From assembly GCA_016935435.1 (NCBI GenBank), contig JAFGQZ010000023.1, positions 1-64,000 on the forward strand: a stretch of DNA of 64,000 nt, read 5' to 3'. Both the position numbers and the translations under genes were made by a program. Shown one piece after another: positions 17,631-26,676 of the stretch. The notes under the pieces were generated by a model. The model was given only the letters and a program-made list of their open reading frames with translations. It had not been told where the DNA came from and searched no databases. Within the stretch, counting starts at the first letter, position 1, and each line of letters opens with the position of its first letter. This DNA is from Bacteroidales bacterium. Lineage in GTDB: Bacteria > Bacteroidota > Bacteroidia > Bacteroidales > UBA10428.

Positions 17631-19910
17631 ATGAAGAAAACAACAATAGCATTTTATCTTGCCATTGTGCTGCTCATGCATGGGCATGCCCAGGAGTGGC
17701 AAAAGAAAACTGCCCAGTTAATGACCACATATTCCGGTAATATCGACACAACCAATGTGTTGCCATATTACCCTCGGCCTCAGTTAACCCGCACAGAATG
17801 GATGAACCTGAACGGCATCTGGCAGTTTCAGCCAGGCACCGGCGAAAACGAAGCAGTACCTGTCGGAAACCTGAGCCGTAAGATACTTGTTCCTTTTGCG
17901 GTTGAATCGGCTATTTCGGGTGTTATGGAACACCATAACCGTCTGTGGTACCGCCGTTTGGTTAACATACCCGGAAAATGGAAAGGGAAGCGTATTTTAC
18001 TCCATTTTGGTGCTGTCGATTACGAAAGCGAAGTTTTTGTGAACGGGAAAAGCCTGGGGGTCCATACAGGAGGCTACGACCCCTTTAGCTACGACATAAC
18101 CCCCTATCTGCGCACTTCGGGCGGGCAGGAAATTGTGGTTCGGGTTTTCGATCCTACCGATTTGGGCGGGTTTCCCCGTGGAAAACAAACCCTTTGGCCG
18201 GGTGGCATTATGTACACTTCGGTTACCGGAATCTGGCAAACTGTATGGCTCGAACCGGTTGCGGATGTGCATATTCAAACCCTGAAAATAGTGCCCGATA
18301 TTGATAAGCAGGCACTGAACCTGGTTGTTGAAACCAGTGGCGATGCAAGCGGCTATATTGCCGAAGTTACCGTTTTCGATTCCAACAACATGGTTGCAAA
18401 AGCTTCAGGGCTTCCCAACGAAAAAATGGTTATTGGCATTGCAAATCCGAAATTATGGTCGCCCGACAGCCCTCATTTATACAATCTTAAGATTGGCCTT
18501 AAAAAGAATGGCAAAACAGTCGATTCGGCAGGCAGTTATTTTGCCATGAGGAAAATTTCGACAAAAAGGGATACCGATGGCATTCTCAAACTATGCCTGA
18601 ATAACGAATTTATTTTCCAAATGGGGCCTCTCGATCAGGGGTATTGGCCCGATGGATTATATACGGCGCCAACCGAAGAGGCCATGAAATACGACCTGGA
18701 AATGATTAAAGCCTTAGGCTTTAACATGGTTCGCAAACATATTAAAGTTGAACCTCTGCGCTGGTATTACTGGGCCGACAAGCTGGGAGTAATGGTTTGG
18801 CAGGATATGCCATCGGCAAAATCATATACCAATCTGGAACACCCTGTAGATGAAAATGCCTATGAAGAGGAACTGGGGCGCATGGTTAAAACCTTGTACA
18901 ATATCCCCTCAATAATTATGTGGGTGGTATTCAACGAAGGGCAGGGGCAGTTTAAAACCCCCGAACTGGTGCAGAAAGTATATGAGCTCGACTCTACCCG
19001 GCTGGTTAACCAGGCCAGCGGATGGGTGCATTTCGGTGTGGGCGATATTCTTGATTTCCATAATTATCCGCACCCCGTGTCGCCAGTAAGCGAAACACAG
19101 GTTAGGGCCTGTGGGGAGTATGGCGGTGTAGGCTATAAAATTGAGGGCCACTCATGGACAAACGACTATTTTAGCTATATAACCGTTCACAGCAGCGATG
19201 AACTGGCAAAGGTGTATAACAGCTACAACAACGAGCTGATGGTTTTTAAAGCCGAAAAGGGGCTCAGCGCTGCTGTTTATACCGAAATAACCGATGTGGA
19301 AATTGAACTGAACGGACTAATTACCTACGACCGCAAAGTAGTGAAAGCCGATATTGAAAAAATCAAACAGGCAAATTATAATGCTATTCACCATAAACTT
19401 TTTGTAACCGATATTTTGCCCACCTCGCAAAAAGAAAAAAGGGCATGGAAATATACCTTTAACGAACCGCAAGGCTCCTGGTATTCTTTCGGTTTCGACG
19501 ATACTGCTTGGAAAACCGGCAATGCCGGGTTTGGTACCCTGGGCACGCCGGGGGCCATTATTGGTACTACCTGGGACACCTCAAAAATATGGATGCGCCA
19601 GAAATTCCAGTTGGGCGATATGTCTCAGATCGATATCGACAAAATCATGCTGAAAGTACACCACGACGAAGATTGCGATGTTTACATAAATGGCGAAAAG
19701 GCCGTTTCGCTTAACGGTTACACAGCCGATTATGTGTTGGTTGAACTCGATCGGAAAATAAAAGAAAAATTGGTACCCAACGCCGAAAACATTATTGCCA
19801 TTGTTTGCAAACAAACACTCGGAGGGCAGTATATCGACGCCGGCCTTTCGCTGGTAAACTTCAATAAGCCTGCACCGCCAATGGTTATCGATGCAGCTTT
19901 AATGAAATAA
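17631..19910 (+). CDS. Glycoside hydrolase family 2 enzyme (beta-galactosidase/glucuronidase type)
   Basis: 759 residues, exported (MKKTTIAFYLAIVLLMHGHAQ). A GH2 sugar-binding jelly roll (WMNLNGIWQFQPG, NRLWYRRLV, LHFGAVDYESEVFVNGKSLG) is followed by an Ig-like domain and a TIM barrel (LGFNMVRKHIKVEPLRWYYWADKLGVMVWQDMPS). The predicted acid/base is Glu436 in VVFNEGQGQ and the nucleophile Glu496 in ACGEYGG. A C-terminal jelly roll of about 140 residues (WYSFGFDDTAWKTGNAGFGT...VYINGEKA) is probably carbohydrate-binding. The 60-residue catalytic spacing is shorter than in E. coli LacZ (76), so specificity (galactosidase, glucuronidase, mannosidase) cannot be read off. It lacks a T9SS domain and lipobox, so it is probably periplasmic and trims imported oligosaccharides. 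Confidence 0.9.
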   Translation: MKKTTIAFYLAIVLLMHGHAQEWQKKTAQLMTTYSGNIDTTNVLPYYPRPQLTRTEWMNLNGIWQFQPGTGENEAVPVGNLSRKILVPFAVESAISGVMEHHNRLWYRRLVNIPGKWKGKRILLHFGAVDYESEVFVNGKSLGVHTGGYDPFSYDITPYLRTSGGQEIVVRVFDPTDLGGFPRGKQTLWPGGIMYTSVTGIWQTVWLEPVADVHIQTLKIVPDIDKQALNLVVETSGDASGYIAEVTVFDSNNMVAKASGLPNEKMVIGIANPKLWSPDSPHLYNLKIGLKKNGKTVDSAGSYFAMRKISTKRDTDGILKLCLNNEFIFQMGPLDQGYWPDGLYTAPTEEAMKYDLEMIKALGFNMVRKHIKVEPLRWYYWADKLGVMVWQDMPSAKSYTNLEHPVDENAYEEELGRMVKTLYNIPSIIMWVVFNEGQGQFKTPELVQKVYELDSTRLVNQASGWVHFGVGDILDFHNYPHPVSPVSETQVRACGEYGGVGYKIEGHSWTNDYFSYITVHSSDELAKVYNSYNNELMVFKAEKGLSAAVYTEITDVEIELNGLITYDRKVVKADIEKIKQANYNAIHHKLFVTDILPTSQKEKRAWKYTFNEPQGSWYSFGFDDTAWKTGNAGFGTLGTPGAIIGTTWDTSKIWMRQKFQLGDMSQIDIDKIMLKVHHDEDCDVYINGEKAVSLNGYTADYVLVELDRKIKEKLVPNAENIIAIVCKQTLGGQYIDAGLSLVNFNKPAPPMVIDAALMK

Positions 19911-19966
19911 TAAACAACAATTTATTTCTGATATCAACTTAATTATTAACCTTAAAACTTAACAAG

Positions 19967-20986
19967 ATGAAAAAACACTACTTTTTTGCAACTGCAACAC
20001 TGATGCTTCTTGTATCGGTTGGTCTTTTTGCACAGGCTTCCAAACCTGCGCGTGAAAACCTTAAACATGCCTGGGCTTTTGAAAGCGACGGCAGTGATAC
20101 GGTTGGCAATGCCAATGCCACGCTCGAAGGTTCTGCTTCTATTTCCGATGGTGCATTGGTTTCTTCCGATGGTGGGAACTATGCCTGGGCCGATGGCAGC
20201 GTTGTTCAGATCAACACCTATTCCGAACTTTCAATAGGGGTTTGGTTTAAATCGGCCAGTGTTGATGCCAACACTGGTTACACCATGGTTTTTTATGGCG
20301 GTGAAACAATCGACGGACGTGGGGCCAACGGTCTTTTCCTGTCGATGTCGAGGGGCAACGATGGCGACAATGGCCCTTATTCCCGCGCAGGCCTTTCAAC
20401 CGGCAATATCGATGCGCCCAACGTACAGGAGTCGGGCTGCAATATGCCAATTGAGCCCGACGATGCCCAGTTGCACCATGCGGTAATCTGTGTTGATGCC
20501 ACCAATGTATATTACTATTTCGACGGCGTTATATCGCCCGACAGCCCTGTGGCATTAGCTGATCAAGGCAATACCCTGTCGGCATTGTCGAACGCCCTGG
20601 TGTATTTTGGCAAAAGCGGCTGGAACGATCCGGGTTACAATGGAAGCATTTATGATGTAATGATATTCGACAAAGTACTTACCGAGGATGAAATATCGTA
20701 CCTCTATGGCTTAAATGCCGCACCACTTTCGTATGGCTCGGGGTCGGCCATAACTTCGCGCAATTTGGTTGAGTTCTCTGTGTCGCAACCAAATACCGGT
20801 CTGTTAAAAATTCAGGGTGTTGACAAACTCAACTCTGTTGAATTAATAGCCCTCAATGGACAGCTTATGCGTACGTTCACAAATGGAGAAACCCTTTTGA
20901 ATGTTGAAGGGCTTGCTTCCGGTCTGTATGTTGTTCGTATCAGCACCAACGAAGGGACAGGCGTTCAGAAAGTAATTGTTCGATAA
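19967..20986 (+). CDS. LamG-fold protein with T9SS sorting domain, no enzyme domain
   Basis: 339 residues. Signal MKKHYFFATATLMLLVSVGLFAQ. A single LamG/concanavalin A-like domain covers about 30-250 (LKHAWAFESDGSDTVGNAN, SIGVWFKSASV, GSIYDVMIFDKVLTEDEISYLYG). A C-terminal sorting domain follows (about 265-339; SVELIALNGQLMRTF, VEGLASGLYVVRI, GVQKVIVR). No catalytic motif is visible. It begins 56 bp after GH2. The family fold binds sugars or proteins, so I infer an exported glycan-binding accessory protein of locus A. A similar stand-alone protein lies at 26677-27651. Confidence 0.85.
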   Translation: MKKHYFFATATLMLLVSVGLFAQASKPARENLKHAWAFESDGSDTVGNANATLEGSASISDGALVSSDGGNYAWADGSVVQINTYSELSIGVWFKSASVDANTGYTMVFYGGETIDGRGANGLFLSMSRGNDGDNGPYSRAGLSTGNIDAPNVQESGCNMPIEPDDAQLHHAVICVDATNVYYYFDGVISPDSPVALADQGNTLSALSNALVYFGKSGWNDPGYNGSIYDVMIFDKVLTEDEISYLYGLNAAPLSYGSGSAITSRNLVEFSVSQPNTGLLKIQGVDKLNSVELIALNGQLMRTFTNGETLLNVEGLASGLYVVRISTNEGTGVQKVIVR

Positions 20987-21049
20987 TTTTTTTATATGGG
21001 CACGAGGTTTTTACGAAAGCCTCTGTGCCCTCTTTTGTTCTCTGTGGAA

Positions 21050-21086
21050 CTCTGTGGTTCGATGTGCAATTTATCGAACCACAGAG
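21050..21086. repeat. ACCACAGAG inverted repeat (dispersed-element type)
   Basis: CTCTGTGGTTCGAT (21050-21063) and its exact complement ATCGAACCACAGAG (21073-21086) form a 14-bp stem with a 9-base loop. Extra CTCTGTG copies stand just before it (21021, 21040). Such CTCTGTG/ACCACAGAG units are known as dispersed intergenic repeats in many genomes. The 481-bp gap 20987-21467 has no recognisable gene; the only other structure is the hairpin at 21392. Confidence 0.7.
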
Positions 21087-21391
21087 GCCAGGGAGATATT
21101 CAAAAAGGGAAAAGCGTTTGAATTATTTCGATGACTTTTTCAAAGGTTTATGTCTTTTTATTTATTGCTACCGGGTTTAATTGTCGGGTGCAAAATACAG
21201 AAAAAACTAAACGGCAGTGAAAGAATGAACTTTGGTTTGATCTCTTAATTGCCGCAACAAATTGAGTTATTACAACAAATATTTTACCATAATGGCTTAA
21301 GTTTCTTGTAGTGGCCGATTTATTTGCCATTCGAAGAAGAACAAAAAGAAAATAAATGAGTGGAATAGTTTTGAGTTAGTAAGTTGTTTAA

Positions 21392-21415
21392 CCCCCATCC
21401 AATAACGGGTGGGGG
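21392..21415. repeat. Hairpin in the gap before the GH5-like gene
   Basis: CCCCCATCC (21392-21400), loop AATAAC, then GGGTGGGGG (21407-21415): nine pairs including one G-T. It is flanked by GTTG and CAAC that extend the fold. No T-tract follows, so it is not a typical terminator. It could be part of a repeat or a 5' leader structure for the gene starting at 21468. Confidence 0.5.
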
Positions 21416-21467
21416 CAACAACAAATTTCCTGGTTAGAAAATAATGTTCACACTAATAATATAAAAC

Positions 21468-22571
21468 ATGAAAATGAACCGACTGATTACAACATTTGCA
21501 ATAGGGTTTTCCATTTTGCTTTTGGCAGGGTGCGGGAATACTAAAAAAAACGAGTGCCATACACCGGGCACACGTTGGGACACTGCCCGCGCTAACCAAT
21601 GGTACGCACAGTACCCCTGGCTTGCCGGGGCAAACTTCAACCCCAGCACGGCCATAAACCAGCTCGAAACCTGGCAGGCCGAATCGTTCGACACTGAAAC
21701 CATCGACCGCGAACTGGGCTGGGCTTCCGGAATCGGCTTTAACTGCATGAGGGTTTACCTGCACCACCTTGCATGGCAAACCGATAAAGAAGGCTTTAAA
21801 AAGAGAATGGATACATACCTCGGCATAGCCGAAAAACATGGCATTCACACCCTGTTTGTGTTCTTCGACGATTGCTGGAACAGCGAATACCAGGCTGGCA
21901 AACAGCCCGAACCAAAAACCGGCGTGCACAATTCCGGATGGGTGCAAGACCCCGGAAAAGCCTTATATAACGAGGATGGGACTATCAACGAAGAATTGAT
22001 GGCGGTACTCGAAGAATATGTAAAAGATGTTTTAGCGACATTCAAAAATGACCAGCGCATACTCGGTTGGGACTTGTACAACGAACCCGGCAATTCAGGA
22101 TATGGAAACAAATCGATGTACCTGTTGGAAAAAGTGTTTGATTGGGGGCGCGAAGTTAACCCAAATCAGCCTCTCACTGCTGGTGTATGGAATATTAACC
22201 TTCCTGATTTGAATAAATTCCAGGTTGAACATTCCGATATTATTACTTACCATAATTATAACGACGAAAAGCACCACCAGTCGGCCATTGACACACTAAA
22301 ACTCATCAACCGGCCAATGATTTGTACCGAGTATATGGCACGCACAAACAACAGCCGTTTCGAAAATATTATGCCTATACTGAAACAGCAAAATATTGGG
22401 GCAATTAACTGGGGGTTGGTATCGGGCAAGTCGAACACCATTTATGCATGGGATACTCCCGTACCCGATGGTTCCGAACCCGAACTTTGGTTCCACGATG
22501 TTTTCAGGAAAACAGGCGAACCTTACAACACAAACGAAATAGCACTAATTAAGAGCCTTACCGCAAAATAA
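21468..22571 (+). CDS. GH5-like (cellulase-fold) glycoside hydrolase lipoprotein
   Basis: 367 residues. Lipoprotein signal MKMNRLITTFAIGFSILLLAGC. The residues after Cys are not acidic (GNTKKN), suggesting periplasmic rather than surface retention. A TIM-barrel hydrolase of clan GH-A follows: ELGWASGIGFNCMRVYLHHL, HTLFVFFDDCWNSEY, acid/base Glu206 in WDLYNEPGNSG, TYHNYND, and nucleophile Glu288 in ICTEYMAR. Relatives are often labelled 1,4-beta-xylanase or cellulase, but specificity is unknown. With GH2 and the sulfatase it probably cleaves the backbone or released oligomers of the locus-A glycan. Confidence 0.85.
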   Translation: MKMNRLITTFAIGFSILLLAGCGNTKKNECHTPGTRWDTARANQWYAQYPWLAGANFNPSTAINQLETWQAESFDTETIDRELGWASGIGFNCMRVYLHHLAWQTDKEGFKKRMDTYLGIAEKHGIHTLFVFFDDCWNSEYQAGKQPEPKTGVHNSGWVQDPGKALYNEDGTINEELMAVLEEYVKDVLATFKNDQRILGWDLYNEPGNSGYGNKSMYLLEKVFDWGREVNPNQPLTAGVWNINLPDLNKFQVEHSDIITYHNYNDEKHHQSAIDTLKLINRPMICTEYMARTNNSRFENIMPILKQQNIGAINWGLVSGKSNTIYAWDTPVPDGSEPELWFHDVFRKTGEPYNTNEIALIKSLTAK

Positions 22572-22681
22572 TATTTCGCAACGGCTTATCGAAATGAAGC
22601 TTATTATTGCTTGTACTGATAAAACTTTCAGGTACTAATTGTTTAAGTTAGTATGGTTAATGTTGGGTGATTTGGCAAATT

Positions 22682-22713
22682 ACCGGAAGGGTTTTTAAAA
22701 TCCTTCCGGTTTT
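22682..22713 (+). terminator. Hairpin terminator after the GH5-like gene
   Basis: ACCGGAAGG (22682-22690), an 11-base loop, then CCTTCCGGT (22702-22710) and TTTC. It lies in the 325-bp gap 22572-22896; nothing else is recognisable there. Confidence 0.7.
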
Positions 22714-22896
22714 CAATAACCGGAATTCACCCAAACGCATTTTATTTTTTTAATGCTTTTTGAAACTTTTATGCTTTTGGGGCAATTTTATTTGGTGATA
22801 GCTAAAAAGGATATGAATAAAATTTAAAGCCACGTACTCGCACATGAAAGTTCCATGAGGCTAAATAATAAACTAATATTTTAACTCGTAAAACAC

Positions 22897-24030
22897 ATGA
22901 AATATATACTTGTAGCAGCATCATTTCTTTTCTTTTTAGGATGCAAATCCGGAGAACCTTCCCAACAAACCGGCCTTATCGATAAAAGCCGTTTCGATAC
23001 CCTAATCGATGGTAAAAATGTAGCCCTGTTTACCATGATAAATACGAACAACCTGCAGGTAAGTGTAACGAACTATGGGGCAAGGGTTGTAAGTATAGGG
23101 GTGCCGGTAGGTGAAAACAAATTTGTTGACGTTGCACTGGGCTTTCGCTCTATAAAAGATTACCTGAACTCTCCCGATGTTTATTTTGGCCCTTGTGTGG
23201 GCCGGGTTGGCAACCGCATTGCAAAAGGCAAATTTTTCCTCGATGGCAAAGAATATACCCTTGCCGTAAACAATGGGCCTAACCATCTGCATGGGGGGCT
23301 AAAAGGCCTTCATAAAGTAGTGTGGGATTTTGTTTCGGGCAACGATTCAACCATTGTGTTAAGGTACCTTTCGCCCGATATGGAAGAAGGATATCCGGGC
23401 AACCTTGAAATTACCCTAACATACAGCCTGTCTACAGACAATACCCTTTCTATGGAGTACGAGGCTGTTACCGACAAGCCAACTCCGGTAAACTTAACAA
23501 ACCACAGCTATTTTAACCTTTCGGGAAAGGGCAGCACCACTATTAACAATCATATTTTAACTATTAATGCCGACGATTACACTCCTGTTGACTCTACACT
23601 GATACCGCTTGGAACGATTGAACCGGTTGAAGGTACACCTTTCGATTTCAGAAAACCTAAAGCAATTGGCACCGATTTGGCTCTCGAAAACGAGCAGCTT
23701 CGTTTTGGTGCTGGTTACGATCATAATTTTGCGCTTAATAAAACCGCACAGGAAACCTTTACATTCGCTGCACGGGTGTATTCGCCTGAGAGTGGCGTAC
23801 AGATGGAAATATATACCACCGGGCCCGGCTTGCAGTTTTATGGGGGCAATTTCTTTACCGGTGAAATTACCGGCAAGGATGGTGAAAAAGTTGGTTATCG
23901 ATGCGGTATTGCCCTTGAGCCCCAACATTTTCCCGATGCCCCCAATCAGTCATCGTTTGAAAGTATTATTCTATTGCCAGGCCAGAAATATCTTTCTGCC
24001 AGTAAATATACTTTCAGTGTAAACAACTGA
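22897..24030 (+). CDS. galM: Aldose 1-epimerase (galactose mutarotase) lipoprotein
   Basis: 377 residues. Lipobox FLGC (signal MKYILVAASFLFFLGC). The mutarotase fold shows VTNYGARVVSIGVP, FGPCVGRVGNRIAKGKF, the catalytic His in NHLHGG, NLTNHSYFNLSG with the second active-site His, GAGYDHNF, and the C-terminal GIALEPQHFPDAPN carrying the base Glu. Length is normal for a lipoprotein GalM. It interconverts alpha and beta anomers of galactose or glucose in the periplasm. It starts 40 bp before the sulfatase. Its presence fits release of galactose- or glucose-type sugars by locus-A hydrolases. Confidence 0.92.
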   Translation: MKYILVAASFLFFLGCKSGEPSQQTGLIDKSRFDTLIDGKNVALFTMINTNNLQVSVTNYGARVVSIGVPVGENKFVDVALGFRSIKDYLNSPDVYFGPCVGRVGNRIAKGKFFLDGKEYTLAVNNGPNHLHGGLKGLHKVVWDFVSGNDSTIVLRYLSPDMEEGYPGNLEITLTYSLSTDNTLSMEYEAVTDKPTPVNLTNHSYFNLSGKGSTTINNHILTINADDYTPVDSTLIPLGTIEPVEGTPFDFRKPKAIGTDLALENEQLRFGAGYDHNFALNKTAQETFTFAARVYSPESGVQMEIYTTGPGLQFYGGNFFTGEITGKDGEKVGYRCGIALEPQHFPDAPNQSSFESIILLPGQKYLSASKYTFSVNN

Positions 24031-24069
24031 TAATAAAAGCCAATTACTAACCCAATTACCTATATTTTT

Positions 24070-26598
24070 ATGTTTAAAAGAATTATGTTTTTCACAGCTT
24101 TGTTTCCGGCACTTTTGTTGGCGCAAGCTGAACGTCCAAACATAATGATAATTATGGTTGACGACATGGGCTACTCCGATCCGGGGTGTTATGGCGGCGA
24201 TGTTATGACACCCAATATCGATGCCCTGGCCGACAACGGACTGCGATTTACCCAGTTTTATAACTGTTCGCGCTGCTGCCCCACAAGGGCATCGTTACTT
24301 ACTGGCATGTACGCCCAGCAGGTAGGACTAAGGTTTAATGGCCGGAGCCTCACCACTAATTGTGTTACCATTGCCGAAGTTCTAAAAGATGCCGGATATA
24401 ATACCGGCATGGCAGGCAAATGGCATTTGTCGGAAACCAAAGAGAAAGGCTCCCGCGAAGCCCAAATGAAATGGCTTGCCCACCAGGATCCCGACTCAAT
24501 TTTTGCCCCCCTGCCTTCTTACCCTTGCAACAGAGGGTTTGACGAACATTGGGGCTTAATATGGGGTGTGGCCGATTTCTTCGATCCTTTCAGCCTTGTG
24601 CATAACGAAACGGCCATAAAAACTGTTCCCGACGATTTTTACATGACAACCTTTATCGGTGAAAAATCAGTTGAACTTATCGATACTTTTTCAAAAGAAA
24701 ACGATCCGTTTTTTATGTATGTGGCCTTTACTGCCCCCCATTGGCCTTTGCACGCACTGCCCGAAGATGTGGCAAAATACCAGGGGAAATACGATATGGG
24801 CTGGGATTCGCTCCGCATTAAACGCTATAACCGTATGGTTGAAATGGGACTTATCGACCCGGCCCGGGTGAAAAATGCACCCAATGAATCGCACCGAAGT
24901 TGGGAAAGCGAAACGCGTAAAAACTGGGAAGCCGACCACATGGAGGTTCACGCAGCAATGGTTGACCGGGTCGATCAGGAAATAGGCCGTATAATTGACA
25001 AACTGAAAGAAACCGGAAAATACGAAAACACAGTAATTTTCTTTCTGTCGGACAACGGCATGTCGCCCGAACGATACCGCGATTATGGTTTCGATCGCCC
25101 GCAATATACCCGCGAAAATGTAATGCACCTGTATCCGGGGCAGGATTATGTAATGGATGGCTCCCAGGTTAATTATAGCGGTGTGGGCGATGCGTGGGCT
25201 GGGGCATGCAACACCCCCTACCGCTACTGGAAGGCCGAATCGTATTTCGGGGGAAACGCTACCCCCATGGTTGTTAATTGGCCCAATGGATTAAAAACAC
25301 AGCCCGGAAGTATAACCAGCCAGGCCGGGCATGTTATGGATATTATGCCCACATGCCTCGAACTGGCCGGTGCAACTTATCCCGAAACCTATAAAGGGAA
25401 TGTTATACAGCCCATTGAAGGTAAAAGTTTGACGGCTATATTCAACGGCGGTACACGTCAGCGCGACACTCTATATTGGGAACATGAAAATGGACGGGCC
25501 ATAAGGGTCGGGAACTGGAAAATGGTTGCTCTGCGCAGCAGCAATACATGGTATTTGTACGATCTTTCAACCGATTTAACCGAAACGCAAAATGTAGCCA
25601 TTGAGCACCCCGATATTGTAAAGCAACTATCGGAACTTTGGAATGCCTGGGCACGAAAAGTTGGCGTTGATGTGCCCGACATACCCGAACCAACCCCCAA
25701 AGGTTTATCCTTTTGTTTCCCGTTTAACGGCGATTTTAACGATCGTTCGCCTAATAAATACATCCTCGATAACCCTTTTTCTGTTACTTTTTCGGAAGGA
25801 AAATACGGACAAGCTGCCGAGTTTAACGGTTCAAACCAATACCTCGATCTGAACACCCAGGGTATTATTAACCCACAAACTACACAATTTACAGTTTGCG
25901 CCTGGGTTAATAATAGTTCAACCTTTGTGCCTGATCCGGGCAGCATTTACGAAGAAATTGTACTTGCACAGAAAAACGGAACTTCCGACCAGGCCGGGCG
26001 CATAGCCCTTTATTCCCGCATTGACGAACAGGGCAACTTTAGGTTTAACAATTTTCTGGGCGCCCGTGCAAACCTTTCTTCCCCCGGCACCTTTGTGCGC
26101 AACGAATGGGTACATGTGGCAGTGGTTTGCGATCCTGTTACCAGCGTGGTTGCTTATTATATCAATGGTGAAAAAGATACGACAATAGAGGCAGCACAGT
26201 TCGAAAACTGCACGGGAGGGTTTCGTATTGGAGGGCACAAACTCAATAAAGATTACTGGAACGGAAAAATCGACGAACTTTTTGTTTACAAAGGCATACT
26301 GTCGAAAGACGACATTAAGGACGTAATGGACAATAAAATTACTTTCCCGGCATCGCATGAACCCTTGCAAGCCGAAAACCAGGTTGTGGTTTTTTACGAC
26401 CGCATAAGTAAGGTATTGTTTGTGAAATGCGAATACCCTGTATATTCGGTTAAAATGTATGCAGCAAGCGGACAGGAAATTGCCAGTGAAACTAACAAAA
26501 ACGAAATCAACACTTCAGGCCTGCCAGTAGGGGCTTATATTGTAAAAGTGCAAGCCGAAAATGGTGTAACTGTTTCCAAAAGAGTTATTATTACCTAG
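24070..26598 (+). CDS. Secreted S1-family sulfatase fused to LamG and T9SS sorting domains
   Basis: 842 residues. Signal MFKRIMFFTALFPALLLAQ. The sulfatase domain (about 21-545) has metal-binding MVDDMGYSDPGCYGGDV. The formylglycine motif CCPTRASLLTG has Cys69 as the residue to be oxidised, followed by GKWHLSE, FTAPHWPLHA and FLSDNGMSPE. A LamG domain follows (about 560-765; LSFCFPFNGDFNDRSP, FRIGGHKLNKDYWNGKIDELFVYKG), then a T9SS domain (VYSVKMYAASGQEIA to KRVIIT). It hydrolyses sulfate esters on glycans, probably at the cell surface or outside. It needs a formylglycine-generating enzyme, and none is in the window. Its position after galM in the GH2/GH5 cluster implies a sulfated polysaccharide as the locus-A substrate. 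Confidence 0.93.
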   Translation: MFKRIMFFTALFPALLLAQAERPNIMIIMVDDMGYSDPGCYGGDVMTPNIDALADNGLRFTQFYNCSRCCPTRASLLTGMYAQQVGLRFNGRSLTTNCVTIAEVLKDAGYNTGMAGKWHLSETKEKGSREAQMKWLAHQDPDSIFAPLPSYPCNRGFDEHWGLIWGVADFFDPFSLVHNETAIKTVPDDFYMTTFIGEKSVELIDTFSKENDPFFMYVAFTAPHWPLHALPEDVAKYQGKYDMGWDSLRIKRYNRMVEMGLIDPARVKNAPNESHRSWESETRKNWEADHMEVHAAMVDRVDQEIGRIIDKLKETGKYENTVIFFLSDNGMSPERYRDYGFDRPQYTRENVMHLYPGQDYVMDGSQVNYSGVGDAWAGACNTPYRYWKAESYFGGNATPMVVNWPNGLKTQPGSITSQAGHVMDIMPTCLELAGATYPETYKGNVIQPIEGKSLTAIFNGGTRQRDTLYWEHENGRAIRVGNWKMVALRSSNTWYLYDLSTDLTETQNVAIEHPDIVKQLSELWNAWARKVGVDVPDIPEPTPKGLSFCFPFNGDFNDRSPNKYILDNPFSVTFSEGKYGQAAEFNGSNQYLDLNTQGIINPQTTQFTVCAWVNNSSTFVPDPGSIYEEIVLAQKNGTSDQAGRIALYSRIDEQGNFRFNNFLGARANLSSPGTFVRNEWVHVAVVCDPVTSVVAYYINGEKDTTIEAAQFENCTGGFRIGGHKLNKDYWNGKIDELFVYKGILSKDDIKDVMDNKITFPASHEPLQAENQVVVFYDRISKVLFVKCEYPVYSVKMYAASGQEIASETNKNEINTSGLPVGAYIVKVQAENGVTVSKRVIIT

Positions 26599-26676
26599 TA
26601 TTTTCACACTAAGTACAAATACTCAAATAACAACTTAATCACTAATAATTCACCAATTAACTTAACACCAGAAATT

